From positions 39,652,324 to 39,716,323 of the forward strand of contig JAIOJX010000001.1 in the NCBI GenBank assembly GCA_022376925.1: a DNA stretch of 64,000 nt, written 5' to 3'. Source of the stretch: Tragulus kanchil (lineage: Eukaryota > Chordata > Mammalia > Artiodactyla > Tragulidae). The notes under the pieces were generated by a model. It worked only from the letters and a program-made list of their open reading frames with translations. It did no database searches and was not told the origin of the DNA. Shown here piece by piece: positions 36,151-48,140 of the stretch; the stretch's first letter is position 1, and every line of letters begins with the position of its first letter. The position numbers were made by a program, and so were the translations under genes.

Positions 36151-38235
36151 TTTGCCTATGATGTTAGTTTTGTTCTAGGCTGGGCAAATAATTTTGGTAT
36201 TGAGATTTAAAATCAGAGTTCACCATCTATTTAACTTCATTAGTCACAAATAGAGTAATGATAACCATCTGTATATTGTCGTTGGGTACTAGCCTGTGCT
36301 AGACACTTTATATGTATTTTTTTATTTAGTCATCACAACCTAACAGAAAATAGGTGTACTTATAATCCTCATTTTACAGAAAACTGTGGATAAATCACTT
36401 TCTCAAGGCTCTACAGCTTTAAAATATCATAATTAGTGTTAAATGTAGATATTTAAATTGGAATTGAATTGATTTGCTTCAAAACTGTGAACATTAGCCG
36501 TTGCTTGTGCTTTGGATAAATAGCACTTTTTCTGCACTTCTATCATTTTGTTCTTTGTGATAGGAACAGAGACACAAACAAGTGAACACGCAACTGTTCC
36601 CCATGGTGACTCACTCCATTGCCTCCTTCATTTTAACTCTTGGACCTTGTCCTTTTCACTCCTATTGGCTTTGACAATGACCCACAGTTTGACTAACCCT
36701 TGCCTATCATGATCTTTGGGGTCTAATTTTTCAATGTATCTCCCCAGCTCTGGTCATCATCTACTCCTACTCAATCATGTATGTCTTGTATATATTATTT
36801 TGACTTTTCACCCTTTGGTTAGCACTTCCTTTGGCTTTTTGTCCTTTGTCCTCCAAAGTAATGACTTACATGGTCCCAAGTCATTATCTACTAGAGAAAG
36901 GATACTCACAGGCTCAGCATCTCTGCTTTTGTCCATGTCAAGGAAAGAAAGGATTCCTTAGCTAGTGCTCAAGTAGGATGATGGCCATAGAAATGGATAC
37001 TCTTTTCTGAGGATTTTCTCTTCTGGACAGTTGTCATTACTCCAGGTTGCATCCTCTTCCTTTTAGTAGACAGCCTTGAAACAGTCCTGTGAGCTGAGGC
37101 TAACCATATTTAGGCAATATGCATAAAATGGTATAGATTTTTCTTTCTTATAGTTAGTCGATTTCATGGGTTTTTAATCAGTTTCTTGCCTTTTTCTTCG
37201 ATCCATAATTATCCAGGTAATATCAGCTCCTTAAAGCTATATTTCATTTTTGCCTATGATGTTAGTTTTGTTCTAGGCTGGGCAAATAATTTTGGTATTG
37301 AGATTTAAAATCAGAGTTCACCATCTATTTAACTTCATTAGTCACAAATAGAGTAATGATAACCATCTGTATATTGTCGTTGGGTACTAGCCTGTGCTAG
37401 ACACTTTATATGTATTTTTTTATTTAGTCATCACAACCTAACAGAAAATAGGTGTACTTATAATCCTCATTTTACAGAAAACTGTGGATAAATCACTTTC
37501 TCAAGGCTCTACAGCTTTAAAATATCATAATTAGTGTTAAATGTAGATATTTAAATTGGAATTGAATTGATTTGCTTCAAAACTGTGAACATTAGCCGTT
37601 GCTTGTGCTTTGGATAAATAGCACTTTTTCTGCACTTCTATCATTTTGTTCTTTGTGATAGGAACAGAGACACAAACAAGTGAACACGCAACTGTTCCCC
37701 ATGGTGACTCACTCCATTGCCTCCTTCATTTTAACTCTTGGACCTTGTCCTTTTCACTCCTATTGGCTTTGACAATGACCCACAGTTTGACTAACCCTTG
37801 CCTATCATGATCTTTGGGGTCTAATTTTTCAATGTATCTCCCCAGCTCTGGTCATCATCTACTCCTACTCAATCATGTATGTCTTGTATATATTATTTTG
37901 ACTTTTCACCCTTTGGTTAGCACTTCCTTTGGCTTTTTGTCCTTTGTCCTCCAAAGTAATGACTTACATGGTCCCAAGTCATTATCTACTAGAGAAAGGA
38001 TACTCACAGGCTCAGCATCTCTGCTTTTGTCCATGTCAAGGAAAGAAAGGATTCCTTAGCTAGTGCTCAAGTAGGATGATGGCCAGAGAAATGGATACTC
38101 TTTTTCTGAGGATTTTTCTCTTCTGGACAGTTGTCATTACTCCAGGTTGCATCCTCTTCCTTTTAGTAGACAGCCTTGAAACAGTCCTGTGAGCTGAGGC
38201 TAACCATATTTAGGCAATATGCATAAAATGGTATA
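36073..38235. repeat. Direct duplication pair 10, chained to pair 9
   Basis: 36073-37135 recurs at 37171-38235 (offset 1098, then 1100 after two one-base T differences near 37003-37016), with a 35-bp spacer. Its left 78 bp (36073-36150) are also the right end of pair 9, so that segment is present three times: 34972-35049, 36073-36150 and 37171-37248. A substitution (catagaa against cagagaa) occurs near 36986/38084. Confidence 0.94.
36285..36470 (-). mobile_element. MIR SINE remnant
   Basis: 'gtgctagacactttatatgta', 'tttagtcatcacaacctaac', 'aatcctcattttacagaaaactg' and the tail form the reverse-complement MIR. A second copy is at 37385-37570 through pair 10. Confidence 0.7.
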
Positions 38236-39047
38236 ATTGTTATTGTTACCTACAATTTACATTAAAATATTATATTTTGCATGAGATCAGACATTTAGGC
38301 TTAAGGCATCAGTATTTCATGGTGTTTCATAAAGAGGGAAGTGACTTTCAGCTGTTCTGCCACCTGAAAAAATTTATAACACCAGTCTTATAAAGAGAAC
38401 CCTAGCCAAAATCTGGGCCATAGATGATATGACACAAGACAGAAATGTTTTGGAGGGTCTAAGGGAAAATTCACAACTTTATACATCAAAGTACTGAGCA
38501 AATCTAAATAGAGGGCCATAATGTGGGGCTGTAAGCCCTTGAAACATGAGACCACTCTAGAGTTTAGGTAGGAGTAAACAAAGCCTAAATCTTTATTCAC
38601 ATTTGATGTAGCCTTGGACTATCACCTTTAAGATGGTGTTTCAAAGGGGAGGCCACCAGGCAACAGACTTCTCCAGACACATCATGAACAGAACTGAACC
38701 TCAGCCATGTGCTTGATGGGCTAATAGCCGCCTGCTAGATTTCTGGCTCCATGCTTTTTATTTTTAATAAAATAAACAGGTCACCTACCTCGTTACTCCT
38801 CTCCCTCTTTAAAACTGGAACATAACACACTATGTTCCATTAGGCAGGTACATTATCCCAGCCTGTGCCACCATGACCATTTCCTCTTCGGAGAAGTTGT
38901 CGATTTTATTAATACAGACACTCTAAGAAAACTTAATGAGGCTATCTATCAACAGTGATGTAATAAATATGCTTACTCACTGAATTAGTATTGGCCTTCT
39001 GTGTGTTAACCTCTTAATGTGGTTTTGTTATAAGTTTTACTTCCTTT
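38236..39047. other. Unassigned non-coding sequence
   Basis: No recognisable repeat or gene. A minus frame of 70 codons (38388-38600) has no motif. Confidence 0.5.
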
Positions 39048-39202
39048 AAAAGCATATATGGTGAGGGGTAGCAGCAGGGGAACTGGGGGGGTGGGGACCA
39101 GGGATATGCATGTGACTGATCTGGGAATGTACATGTCTGTGAACAACAAAACTCTGTAAAACCTTTAAAATAAAGAATAATAATAAAAAAAGCATATATG
39201 GT
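39048..39202 (+). mobile_element. Very short L1 3' end insertion with target-site duplication
   Basis: Only the last ~125 bp of an L1 3' UTR (39063-39187) are inserted, in plus orientation. It ends in 'aaaataaagaataataataaaaaa'-like A-rich sequence, and the middle is the complement of the 3' UTR of the minus-strand copies. Flanking 'aaaagcatatatggt' occurs at 39048-39062 and 39188-39202. A textbook extreme 5' truncation. Confidence 0.88.
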
Positions 39203-40320
39203 AGAAAGTAGTTAGAACAGCCTCTGATAATGGGATGACCACAAGGTAAGCAGATGAAATGCCTTTGGGATTTTTAAGGCTTCATCTTAAACCTGATAAT
39301 TGTAGGTGCCAGAGGATAGCTAAAGGGGAACAGAAAATATGCTGCTGTAAGAGAGGGAGAAGCACATAGGCCATAGACATAGAGCCCCCGTAGACTAACC
39401 ACAGGCACATCCTACCTGATACTCATGCTCTGTAAACTGATCATGACCAAGGGAAAATTCCTTCCTTTATCAGAGATAGAATTGACCTCCTAAATTGTCA
39501 GGCGGAAACCTTTATTTTCTCAAGCCACCAACGAAATTTGATCTCCCTGAACCTCTAACTCAAGGAAGCTTCTTTCCTTTTTTTTTTTTTTTTTCCCTTA
39601 TAGCTTCCTGGTGATTTCCACGATGGATGCCTTCCTAACTCTGTCTTTCTACACAGCTCCTTGTCTTCAGCTTGTATCACTTTTGTCTTGCTTTTTCATG
39701 TACCAAAACCTCCATGTCTCTGGAAGTTCTCCACTTCTATTTTGAGAGTCTTTGAGAAATATTGACTATACAGCTCCTTTTTTAAAAAATATTTTCATTT
39801 CAAAGGAGGTTTTCTGAAACTCCAATGATTTACCCCACAGTTTGGATCTTGTTAGTATCTAATGCTAGATACTAGAGCCAGGGTGTGGTAGCATGAGTGA
39901 GCAGGCCTGGCTGTAAAGCATGCGGAGATTTCAGTTGTAGGGTCAGGTGAGGGAAGGAAAGGAAGCTGGCACCAAATCAAGACTCTCTTGTGGAGCAGAA
40001 TCAGTATCTAATTGGGACACGAAGGCAAGCTGCTGAGTGTAGAACATCAGGAATTGGGTGGATGTAGAACATCAGGAATTGGGTGGATGTGGTTGCAGTT
40101 AAGATATTAATCTATGTTAGAATAGTACCTAGGCCAGTCACCATGGAAGATAGGGAGCATCTGTCCTTCATAGAAGGGGCTGGCAAGAAGTAGAAATCAA
40201 TCGGGGCCCTAGCCAAGTGGCCTAAGGTTCAGACAGGACTATGGTCCCCCCCAAAAAATTTAAACATAAATTTAAGCATAAATTATGCCCATATCATCAG
40301 GATATGGCAGAATCTCATTT
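39203..40320. other. Unassigned sequence with a 25-bp tandem pair
   Basis: Unique-looking DNA. A 25-bp unit beginning 'tgtagaacatcaggaatt' is repeated exactly at 40038-40062 and 40063-40087. A T run is at about 39578-39594. No gene signal. Confidence 0.55.
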
Positions 40321-40329
40321 CAGGTACCC

Positions 40330-41372
40330 CAGACATTGTTTTGTTTTGTTTTGTTTTGTTTTTTGCCATTTTTTAAATTTTGCTTTTTCGCTTTTACAGA
40401 GTTTTGTTGTTTACAGATACGTATAATCCCAGATTAGTCATATGCATATCCCATCCCACCAATCCCACCCCTCCAGGTCATCATATAGCCCCCACGTATG
40501 ATACCAAAGCCACAGGACATTGGCAATAGTTATCTCTTTTACATATGATAGTATAGGGCTCCTTGGTACTCTTTCCATATCTCTTACCCACTCTTCCCTC
40601 TCCCCAATGTCAGTAGGTCTGTTCTCTATAACTTTTTCCATCAATGATCTGCGTGTGTATTTATCAGTATGAACTTACTAGATTCCATATGTATGTGTTA
40701 GTATACTATATTTGTCCTTCTCTTTTTGACTTACTTCACTTTGTATAATAGGTTCTACATTCATCCATCTCATTAGGCCTGAATCTTCTGCATTTCTTTG
40801 TGCAAATAAGAAGTACTCCATTGTATATACGTACCAGAGATTCTTTATCCATTTGTTTGTTGATGGACATCTAGGTTGCTTCCACGTTCTAGCTATTGTA
40901 TGGAGTGCTGCAATGAAATGGTGCTTCTATTCTTAGGTTTTTGAGGAATCTCCATACTGTCCTCCATAGTGGTTGTGTCCATTTACATTCCCACCAACAA
41001 TGCGAGAGTGTTCCCTTTTCTCTGCACCCTCTCCAGTGTTTATTCTCTGTCGATTTGTTGATGATGGCCATTCTGATGGGTGTGAGGTGATTTCTCATTG
41101 TAGTTTTGATTTGCATTTCTCTAATAATAAGCGACATTGAGCAGCTTTTCATGTGTTTTTTGGCCATCTGTATGTCCTCTTTGGAGAGATGTCTCTTTGG
41201 GTCCTTTTCCCATTTTTTGATTGGGTTGTTTGTTTTTCCAGTGTTGAGCTCTCTGAGCTGCATGTGTGTTTTGGAGATAAGGTTTTTGTCTGTTGTTTCA
41301 TTTGCTATGATTTTCTCCCATCTTGTGGGTTGTCTGTTCACCTTTTTTGTACTTTCTTTTGCTGCACAGAAA
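40330..41372 (-). mobile_element. 5'-truncated L1 (3' UTR and ORF2 C-terminus)
   Basis: Starts with a TTTTG-repeat tail (40337-40360) and the same 3' UTR as the other L1 copies, then the ORF2 C-terminal region including the CWRGC...HCWWEC Cys motif in the frame 40889-41407. It ends near 41372 in 'ctgcacagaa', where the other copies continue. The frame is interrupted in several places. The last ~32 bp reappear at 42410-42441 through pair 11. Confidence 0.85.
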
Positions 41373-43481
41373 CTTGTGGAAAAAACAAGGACAATAACAT
41401 GGAGCATTTTAGCAAATCTCTAAATACAGTAACTGCATCTTATCTCATTCAATGATTTATTCCACAAGCATGTATCTAGCCATTGCCATGTAAAAAGACT
41501 GTGCTAGGCACCTACATCCTGCCTTGTTGGCCTGTAATCAGGATCAACCTGATCTCGGTAGACACGTCTTACTGATTTCCTGTAGGGGTTCTGGTGTCTC
41601 TTTTTCTGTATTGATCGAGTTGGCTAAAATTATCATTCAGATTTTTCTGTCCCTTATGGAAACATTACAGCCAGTTCAGTTCATTTACTCAGTCGTGTCC
41701 GACTCTTTGTGACCCCATGGACTGTGGTATGCCTGGCTTCCCTGTCCTTCACCATCTCCTGGAGCCTGCTCCAACTCATGTCCATTGACTCAGTGATCCC
41801 ATCCAACCATCTCATACTCTGTTATCTCCTTCTCCTTCTGATTCTGTTTTTTCCAGAAGCAGGTCTTTTCCAATGAGTCATCTCTTCATATCAGGTGGCC
41901 AAGATATTGGAGCTTCATCTTCAGTATCAGTCCTTCCAATAAATATTCAGGATTGATTTCCTTCAGGACTGACTGGTTTGATCTCCTTGTAGACCAAGGG
42001 ACTCTCAGAAGTGTTCTCCAACACCACAGTTGAAAAACATCAATTTTTTGGTGTTCATCCTTCTTCGTGGTCCAGTTCTCTCATCCAGACATGACTACTG
42101 GGAAAACCATAGCTTTGACTATACAGGCATTTGTCAGCAAAGTCATGTCTCTGCTTTTGAATACGCTATCTAGGTTTGTCATAGTTTTCCTTCCAAGGAG
42201 CAAGCGTCTTTTAATATCATGGCTGCAGTCACCATCTGCAGTAATTTTGGAGCCCAGAAAAATAAAGTTTGTCACTGTTTTCATTGTTTGCCCATCTATT
42301 TGCCTTGAGGTTATGGGACTGGATGCCATGATCTTTGGTTTTTGAATGTTGAATTTTAGGCCAGCTTTTCCACTATCCTATTTCACCTTCATCAAGAGGC
42401 TCTTTAGTTCCTTTTTTGTACTTTCTTTTGCTGCACAGAAACTTGTGGAAAAAACAAGGACAATAACATGGAGCATTTTAGCAAATCTCTAAATACAGTA
42501 ACTGCATCTTATCTCATTCAATGATTTATTCCACAAGCATGTATCTAGCCATTGCCATGTAAAAAGACTGTGCTAGGCACCTACATCCTGCCTTGTTGGC
42601 CTGTAATCAGGATCAACCTGATCTCGGTAGACACGTCTTACTGATTTCCTGTAGGGGTTCTGGTGTCTCTTTTTCTGTATTGATCGAGTTGGCTAAAATT
42701 ATCATTCAGATTTTTCTGTCCCTTATGGAAACATTACAGCCAGTTCAGTTCATTTACTCAGTCGTGTCCGACTCTTTGTGACCCCATGGACTGTGGTATG
42801 CCTGGCTTCCCTGTCCTTCACCATCTCCTGGAGCCTGCTCCAACTCATGTCCATTGACTCAGTGATCCCATCCAACCATCTCATACTCTGTTATCTCCTT
42901 CTCCTTCTGATTCTGTTTTTTCCAGAAGCAGGTCTTTTCCAATGAGTCATCTCTTCATATCAGGTGGCCAAGATATTGGAGCTTCATCTTCAGTATCAGT
43001 CCTTCCAATAAATATTCAGGATTGATTTCCTTCAGGACTGACTGGTTTGATCTCCTTGTAGACCAAGGGACTCTCAGAAGTGTTCTCCAACACCACAGTT
43101 GAAAAACATCAATTTTTTGGTGTTCATCCTTCTTCGTGGTCCAGTTCTCTCATCCAGACATGACTACTGGGAAAACCATAGCTTTGACTATACAGGCATT
43201 TGTCAGCAAAGTCATGTCTCTGCTTTTGAATACGCTATCTAGGTTTGTCATAGTTTTCCTTCCAAGGAGCAAGCGTCTTTTAATATCATGGCTGCAGTCA
43301 CCATCTGCAGTAATTTTGGAGCCCAGAAAAATAAAGTTTGTCACTGTTTTCATTGTTTGCCCATCTATTTGCCTTGAGGTTATGGGACTGGATGCCATGA
43401 TCTTTGGTTTTTGAATGTTGAATTTTAGGCCAGCTTTTCCACTATCCTATTTCACCTTCATCAAGAGGCTCTTTAGTTCCT
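41341..43481. repeat. Direct duplication pair 11
   Basis: 41341-42412 recurs at 42410-43481 with constant offset 1069, overlapping by three bases: a perfect head-to-tail join. The unit starts inside an L1 and ends inside a BovB, so neither end is an element boundary. Confidence 0.95.
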
Positions 43482-43540
43482 CTTTGCTTTTTGCCATAAT
43501 GGTGGTGTCATTTGCATACGTGAAGTTTTTTATATCTCTC
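41672..43540 (-). mobile_element. BovB (RTE-type LINE) 3' fragment, doubled in part
   Basis: Minus-strand BovB: the 3' end is the 'gtcggacacgactgagtaaatgaact' segment at 41672-41705, followed upstream by the untranslated region and the C-terminal coding end. Fragments such as KITADGDCSHDIKRRLLLGRK and FKSRDMTLL in the minus frames 42081-42329 and 43150-43398 are characteristic of BovB ORF2. The true fragment is about 0.8 kb after collapsing pair 11. BovB is known for horizontal transfer between reptiles and ruminants and is abundant in ruminant genomes. Confidence 0.88.
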
Positions 43541-43657
43541 CTTAATATCGACTTAATACTAAATCATATCAACCGAATACTAAGAGGCTGATTCAGTAAA
43601 TAGAAAATGCTAGACAAGAAACAGAGCATCTAGGCTCTAGCTTCACTTCTTGTTCCA

Positions 43658-44007
43658 CTCGCTGGTTAATTTTTTTTTTTTTTAAAGATTTATTTATTTA
43701 TTTTGGGCGGGGGTCGGGTTGGGGAGGGAGGGGAGTGGGCGGGCCACTTCTATTGGTCTTTCTCTATTTTCATCTGTCTTTGTTCTTTGGCTCCTGTGGG
43801 CCTCCCATCGCGGTGGCGTCTGTCTTCGCAGAGCACCGGCTCTGGGTGCATGCGCTCCAGAGCTCCGGCTCGGTAATTGAACACATTGGTCCAGCTGCTC
43901 CATGGCACGTGGGATCTTCCCAGGCCAGGGCTCGAACCAGCGCCCCTTGCACTGCAAGGTGGTGTCCTTACCCACTGGACCACCAGGGGAAGCCCCCTCG
44001 CTGGTTA
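43658..44007 (-). mobile_element. CpG-rich tRNA SINE with target-site duplication
   Basis: Insert 43669-43996: T-rich tail, G-rich stretch, body with 'cagagcaccggctctggg' and 'cggctcggtaattgaac', and the tRNA-related head ending 'ttacccactggaccaccagggg'. Flanking 'ctcgctggtta' lies at 43658-43668 and 43997-44007. Many CpGs are still present, so decay by deamination is limited and the insertion looks fairly recent. Close relative of the element at 56.1 kb. Confidence 0.87.
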
Positions 44008-44850
44008 TCTTCATGGGTAAATCCTCTCTCTCCTTTGGTCTTATTTTCCTCCATGACACATCATGGATTTGACCCAGGTAATCATTTAAGGTTTTTTTTT
44101 TTTTTTATTACTGATCTTGATTCATCTTTGGCTACATGATTCTCTGACCATCATTCATTCATTCATTCATCCACTAATGATTAGATTTAAAAGGGGAGGA
44201 AATGGAAGATAAAAGTGAAGATCATGGGCAAGAGAGGTTCTTGTTATTGTTTGTATTTTTGAATATCTTTTGAAGGTTTAAGTCTTGAGAAAGTGTAGCT
44301 TTGCAGTGAGAAATGTAGAAAAGGTTGAATTAAAGCCCCAGGAATTAGAGGTTTAGTAAAGCAATGAAACGAACCACTTGTGGTCATTCATTGCTTTCCC
44401 ACCCACAGAATAGTTGTTTCCCGCAATAGGTCATGTCTTAATGGATGCAGTGGGTGCTCACCAAACACAGTGCTAATCAAGTATACTATGGTGAACTGAA
44501 TGCGTGGTAGGCAGCCACCCAGAATAAAGACCAATATTCACAGCCAACAAAGAATTGTCTTCAGAGCCAGGAAAGCTGAATACAGAATGAAGTGGAAGGT
44601 AAACTGAAGAAACCCTGGTCTGGTCAATGAGAATTACAGCTGGTTAGAAGGAGGAAAGGGAATGTAAACAGGCACATCTAGCTCCTGGCAAATCTGCGCG
44701 GTTTGGGGCTCACTTTCTCACCTACCTCTGTTTTTTTCTATCTGCTGCTAGAATTTAGGATTAGGAAGAGATTGACTCATTTGAATGTTGAAAAAAGCTT
44801 AGTCTATGAGAAGCAGGTAGGATTCATCTATGCTATCTTTTGAAAGCTCT
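44008..44850. other. Unassigned non-coding sequence
   Basis: Contains an 'attc' tetranucleotide run (44151-44171) and a T run near 44093-44107. Otherwise unique-looking, with no gene or repeat that I can name. Confidence 0.5.
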
Positions 44851-44854
44851 CACT

Positions 44855-45080
44855 CCACATCCGTGGTCTTTAGGCAGAGGCAGTATTGCTCCCCATGGGA
44901 CATGGAGCATTGTCTGGAGACATATTTTGTTGTCATAACTAGGGCAGGTGCAATCCTCTTATACTTTGGATAGAGGCTAGGGATGTTTCTAAATATTCCA
45001 CAATATGCAGGACAGATTTTGCATAACAAAAAAAACATCCACCCCCAAATGTCAGTGGTGAAGTTGAGATACCTTGCTTT
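44855..45080 (+). mobile_element. MER20 (hAT-Charlie) DNA transposon remnant
   Basis: 'ggagcattgtctggagacatattttgttgtcataact', 'agaggctagggatgtttctaaatattccacaatatgcaggacag' and 'caaatgtcagtggtgaagttgagata' follow the MER20 consensus as I remember it. A short non-autonomous element of about 220 bp. Copies elsewhere have been reported as regulatory sequences in endometrium; nothing here shows that for this copy. Confidence 0.7.
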
Positions 45081-45094
45081 TGGTGATTTACTCT

Positions 45095-45225
45095 TTAAGC
45101 CATTTAGGGCATCTACTGTAGTCCAGCCCCTGTGCTAGGTTCTGGGAATATGGCAATGAATAAGATAAACATGGTGCCTGCTGTCATGGAATTTGCAGTG
45201 GGGAAGCCGTAAGATACATAGGTAG
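45095..45225 (-). mobile_element. L2 3' end remnant
   Basis: 'tgtgctaggttctgggaatatggcaatgaataagataaacatggtgcctgctgtcatggaatttgca' is the reverse complement of the LINE-2 3' end. Confidence 0.65.
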
Positions 45226-45227
45226 CA

Positions 45228-45440
45228 ACTTGTTGTTCAGTCTCCCAGCCATGTCTGACTCTTTGCAACCCCAGGGACTGCAGCATGCCAGGCTTCCCTC
45301 TCCCTCATGATCACCCAGAGTTTGCTTAAACTCATATCCATTTTGTTGGTCATGCCATCCAAACCTCTCATCCTCTGCTGCCCCCTTCTCAATCTTTCCC
45401 ACATCAGGGTCTTTTCCAGTGCATTGACTCTTCACATCAC
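45228..45440 (-). mobile_element. BovB 3' end fragment
   Basis: Begins 'ttgttcagtctcccagccatgtctgactctttgcaacccc', the reverse complement of the BovB 3' end, and continues upstream in BovB order to about 45440. Diverged from the 41.7-kb copy. Confidence 0.75.
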
Positions 45441-47279
45441 GTGACTGAACAGAGTAGAAAAATTAAAAAAACCTTAGCAAACACAAAAAATACAACCCAA
45501 CTTGCTGTGGTATGTGGTATGCCTCATTCATATCCCCAACCATCTCAGCTCCTTGTTCGCCTCTGTAGTTACTGCAGAACTCATGGTTCCTGATGAATTT
45601 CCTAGCTATTCTCTTGGAACTTGCATTCCTCTACATTCCAGGTCATTTTGTTTCCCTTATCTCCCACCTAGCCGAAGTGTTAGTAACCTCTTACTCTTGG
45701 GAGCTGAAACCTATCCTTCAACCCTAATTTCTTTTGGAATCTTTTCTTCAAACTGGAACCTTGATTCCTGGTGCCCTGTGCTTGGCTTTGGGTATTGCCA
45801 TTGTCTGGTGATTTCCCATTGTTGTGCTGCATCTTGAAGACCTCATCTCCAGTCCTTTCCAAGATAACAACTCCACCCGAAATCAAACAAAGTTTGAAAA
45901 TTTGGGGTATTAGTGAGTACCCTCCTACTCCTCAACCACAGTTGATGGACTAAGACACATAGCTATGTCATTCTCTTTACTCCCAAACATTCCTTGTTCT
46001 AGCCTTCCTTGCTTTCTCACTGAGATCCTGGCATGCCTGATGGCCACGTTTCCTGAAATGGATACTGTTGTTTGAACTCACTCACTCCTTTAACCCTGCA
46101 GTGTAAACAACTTACTTGAAGGACAAGAAGCTCCCCTCACCCCCCATACCAACAACAAATAAGGTTATGAAACAAAGCAATTTTTCTCCTAAAACTCAAC
46201 TGCTTACTTGCTGTTCGCAAAAGCAGAAAAGAGTAGAGAAATAACCCAGCTTTCTCCACTTCCTCTGACTTTCAAGCAGCACATTAATATGGCTAGTTGG
46301 TGCTTCCCAGTTTATGCCATCAACATTGTAAATTCAGTAGCTTAAGTCTCACAGTGATTTTGGTATAAGCTTTTAATCTTAGTAATGATTCCTTGATCAG
46401 CTGTGTCCCTTTCAATTCAGAGGTCATTAGAAGTCCCTATTGAGAACTCCCCAGCTGTTCCAGTTCAGTTCATGTATATTTATTTACATGGGTTTTGAGC
46501 CACATTAGGTTTTGCAGGATAGCAGCTCCTTTTAGAGGTTGGTGTTCCACATCATTTCCTGAAAGTGCAGCAGAGCTGGGAGAAAACCAAACCCAAGGCA
46601 CAATGTGTCTATGGTGCTTGAGATGCGACTAGCATCTTGCTTTCACTACCCCCGAATTAATGGCAGGCATGCAAGAGCCTCTTTGTTGCTTTCAGAAAGG
46701 CCAATTGGAAACAGAAAGCCATTTTCCAGGTAGGATATCATTTTGTTGGCAAAGATAGGACATTTAGACAAGGAAATCAAAATGATCCACTGAAAAGTAT
46801 AAAATTCAGTCAAAATGTTCATTTGGTCTCATTCTGAGCCCAGAACAAAATGTGCTTGCTTGAAACATCCCACTAAAAGGGTTTGCAAGTAAATATATGA
46901 GTGAGAAGACTTCCTAGTGATCAGTTTCGCATCATAGCTGATCAGTGCAGTTAAAACCCCTTTTCAAAAAATTTGTGGAACTCTTGTGGCAGCAAATGGC
47001 TCATAAGTGGATTTTAAGGATTAACATTTTCCTATTAGGAACTTAAAATTATATAGCCATAAACTTCTAGTGGTGACAAGGATGTTGCAGATGACCTTCG
47101 TCAATCTCCTAAATTTACAGATGATGGAAATGAGGATTTGAGAGGGAAATTGCTTGTAGACATGCACACAGCAAGTTAGTAGCAGAGTGAAGATGAAATT
47201 TCAGGCCATGATTAGAGTATTTGGACACTTCTCCTTCATTTTATAGATAAATTGGTGGTACATTTCATATTGGTGCCCC
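45441..47279. other. Unassigned non-coding sequence
   Basis: No named repeat or gene. The plus frame of 111 codons at 45502-45837 has no motif, and its antisense strand is partly open too, so I treat it as chance. Confidence 0.5.
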
Positions 47280-47830
47280 AATTTAGGGAGGCTTTAGAGT
47301 AATTGAAAGAGGAAAACTTTGACCTCAGACAGGCATGGATTAGAAGCTCTGCTCTTCAGCTAAGTAACTATGTGAGCTTAGTTAAATTGCTTAATCTCTC
47401 TCTTTTTAAAATTCTTAATTTTAAAGGTGTTACAGAGTTTTGTTGTTCACCGACATGTATGTTCCCAGATCAGTCATATGCATATCCCTGGTCCCCCACT
47501 CCCAGTTCCCCACATCCGACCCCTCGGGACCATCACCCCAAGCAATTGCAAGCACTCCTATTCCCTTAGCACAATGACAATAGCTATCTTTTCCACGCAT
47601 GAGAGTACAGGTTTCCATGTTACTCCCTCCAGGCCTCCCCCTCCCTATTTCTTCCCCACAATGTCCCTATGTCTATGCTCTGTCTGTTTTTCCATGAGTT
47701 CCCTGCGTGTGTACTGAGTTTCTGCAGCTAGAAAATAGGGCCACAGGAACCTATCTCAAAAAGTACTGCTGGGACAAAATGTGATAACAAATATCTACTG
47801 CCTGGTGTGATGCATAGGCTGTGACCTCCA
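47280..47830 (+). mobile_element. MIR SINE split by an L1 3' fragment
   Basis: 47280-47404 follows MIR ('gaggaaaactttgacctcagacaggcatgg...ctaagtaactatgtgagcttagttaaattgcttaatctct'). At 47405 it is interrupted by minus-strand L1 3' UTR sequence (to 47717) with the usual C-rich block. After that MIR-like sequence resumes ('tgagtttctgcagctagaaaatagggcc...ctgcctggtgtgatgcatag'). The nesting gives the relative age: MIR first, L1 later. Confidence 0.65.
47405..47717 (-). mobile_element. L1 3' UTR fragment
   Basis: Same 3' UTR as at 3.4, 17.2 and 40.4 kb ('gttttgttgttcaccgacatgtatgttcccagatcagtcatatgc', C-rich block, 'ccatgagttccctgcgtgtgt'). Inserted into a MIR. Confidence 0.8.
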
Positions 47831-47887
47831 AATGACCATTTAAAAAAGCAGTTGACATTGTTACTTCTAATGGAGTCAGTCCTTGGA

Positions 47888-48140
47888 GGAACTTCTCTGA
47901 CTGTCCAGTGTTTAAGAATCTACCTTGCAATGCAGGGGACATGGGTTCAATCCCAGGTCAGGCAACCAAGATCCCACATGCTGTGGGACAACTGAGCCCA
48001 TATGTCATAACAAGAGAGCCCATGAGCTGCAACAAAAGAAAGATCCCGCATGATGCAACCAAGATCCCAGATGTTGCAACTATGACCCAAAGGAGTCAAA
48101 TAAAGAAATAAATGTTTTTGAAATTTTTTTTAAAATAAAG
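47888..48140 (+). mobile_element. CHR/ART2-like tRNA SINE
   Basis: Head 'ggaacttctctgactgtccagtg', B-box-like 'gggttcaatccc' at 47943-47954, body with 'catgctgtgggacaactgagccc', and an A/T-rich tail near 48100-48140. Confidence 0.78.

Noticed and set aside
42081..43398. Two separate BovB insertions
   Set aside because: The copies are identical including flanks and truncated L1 sequence; pair 11 explains them.
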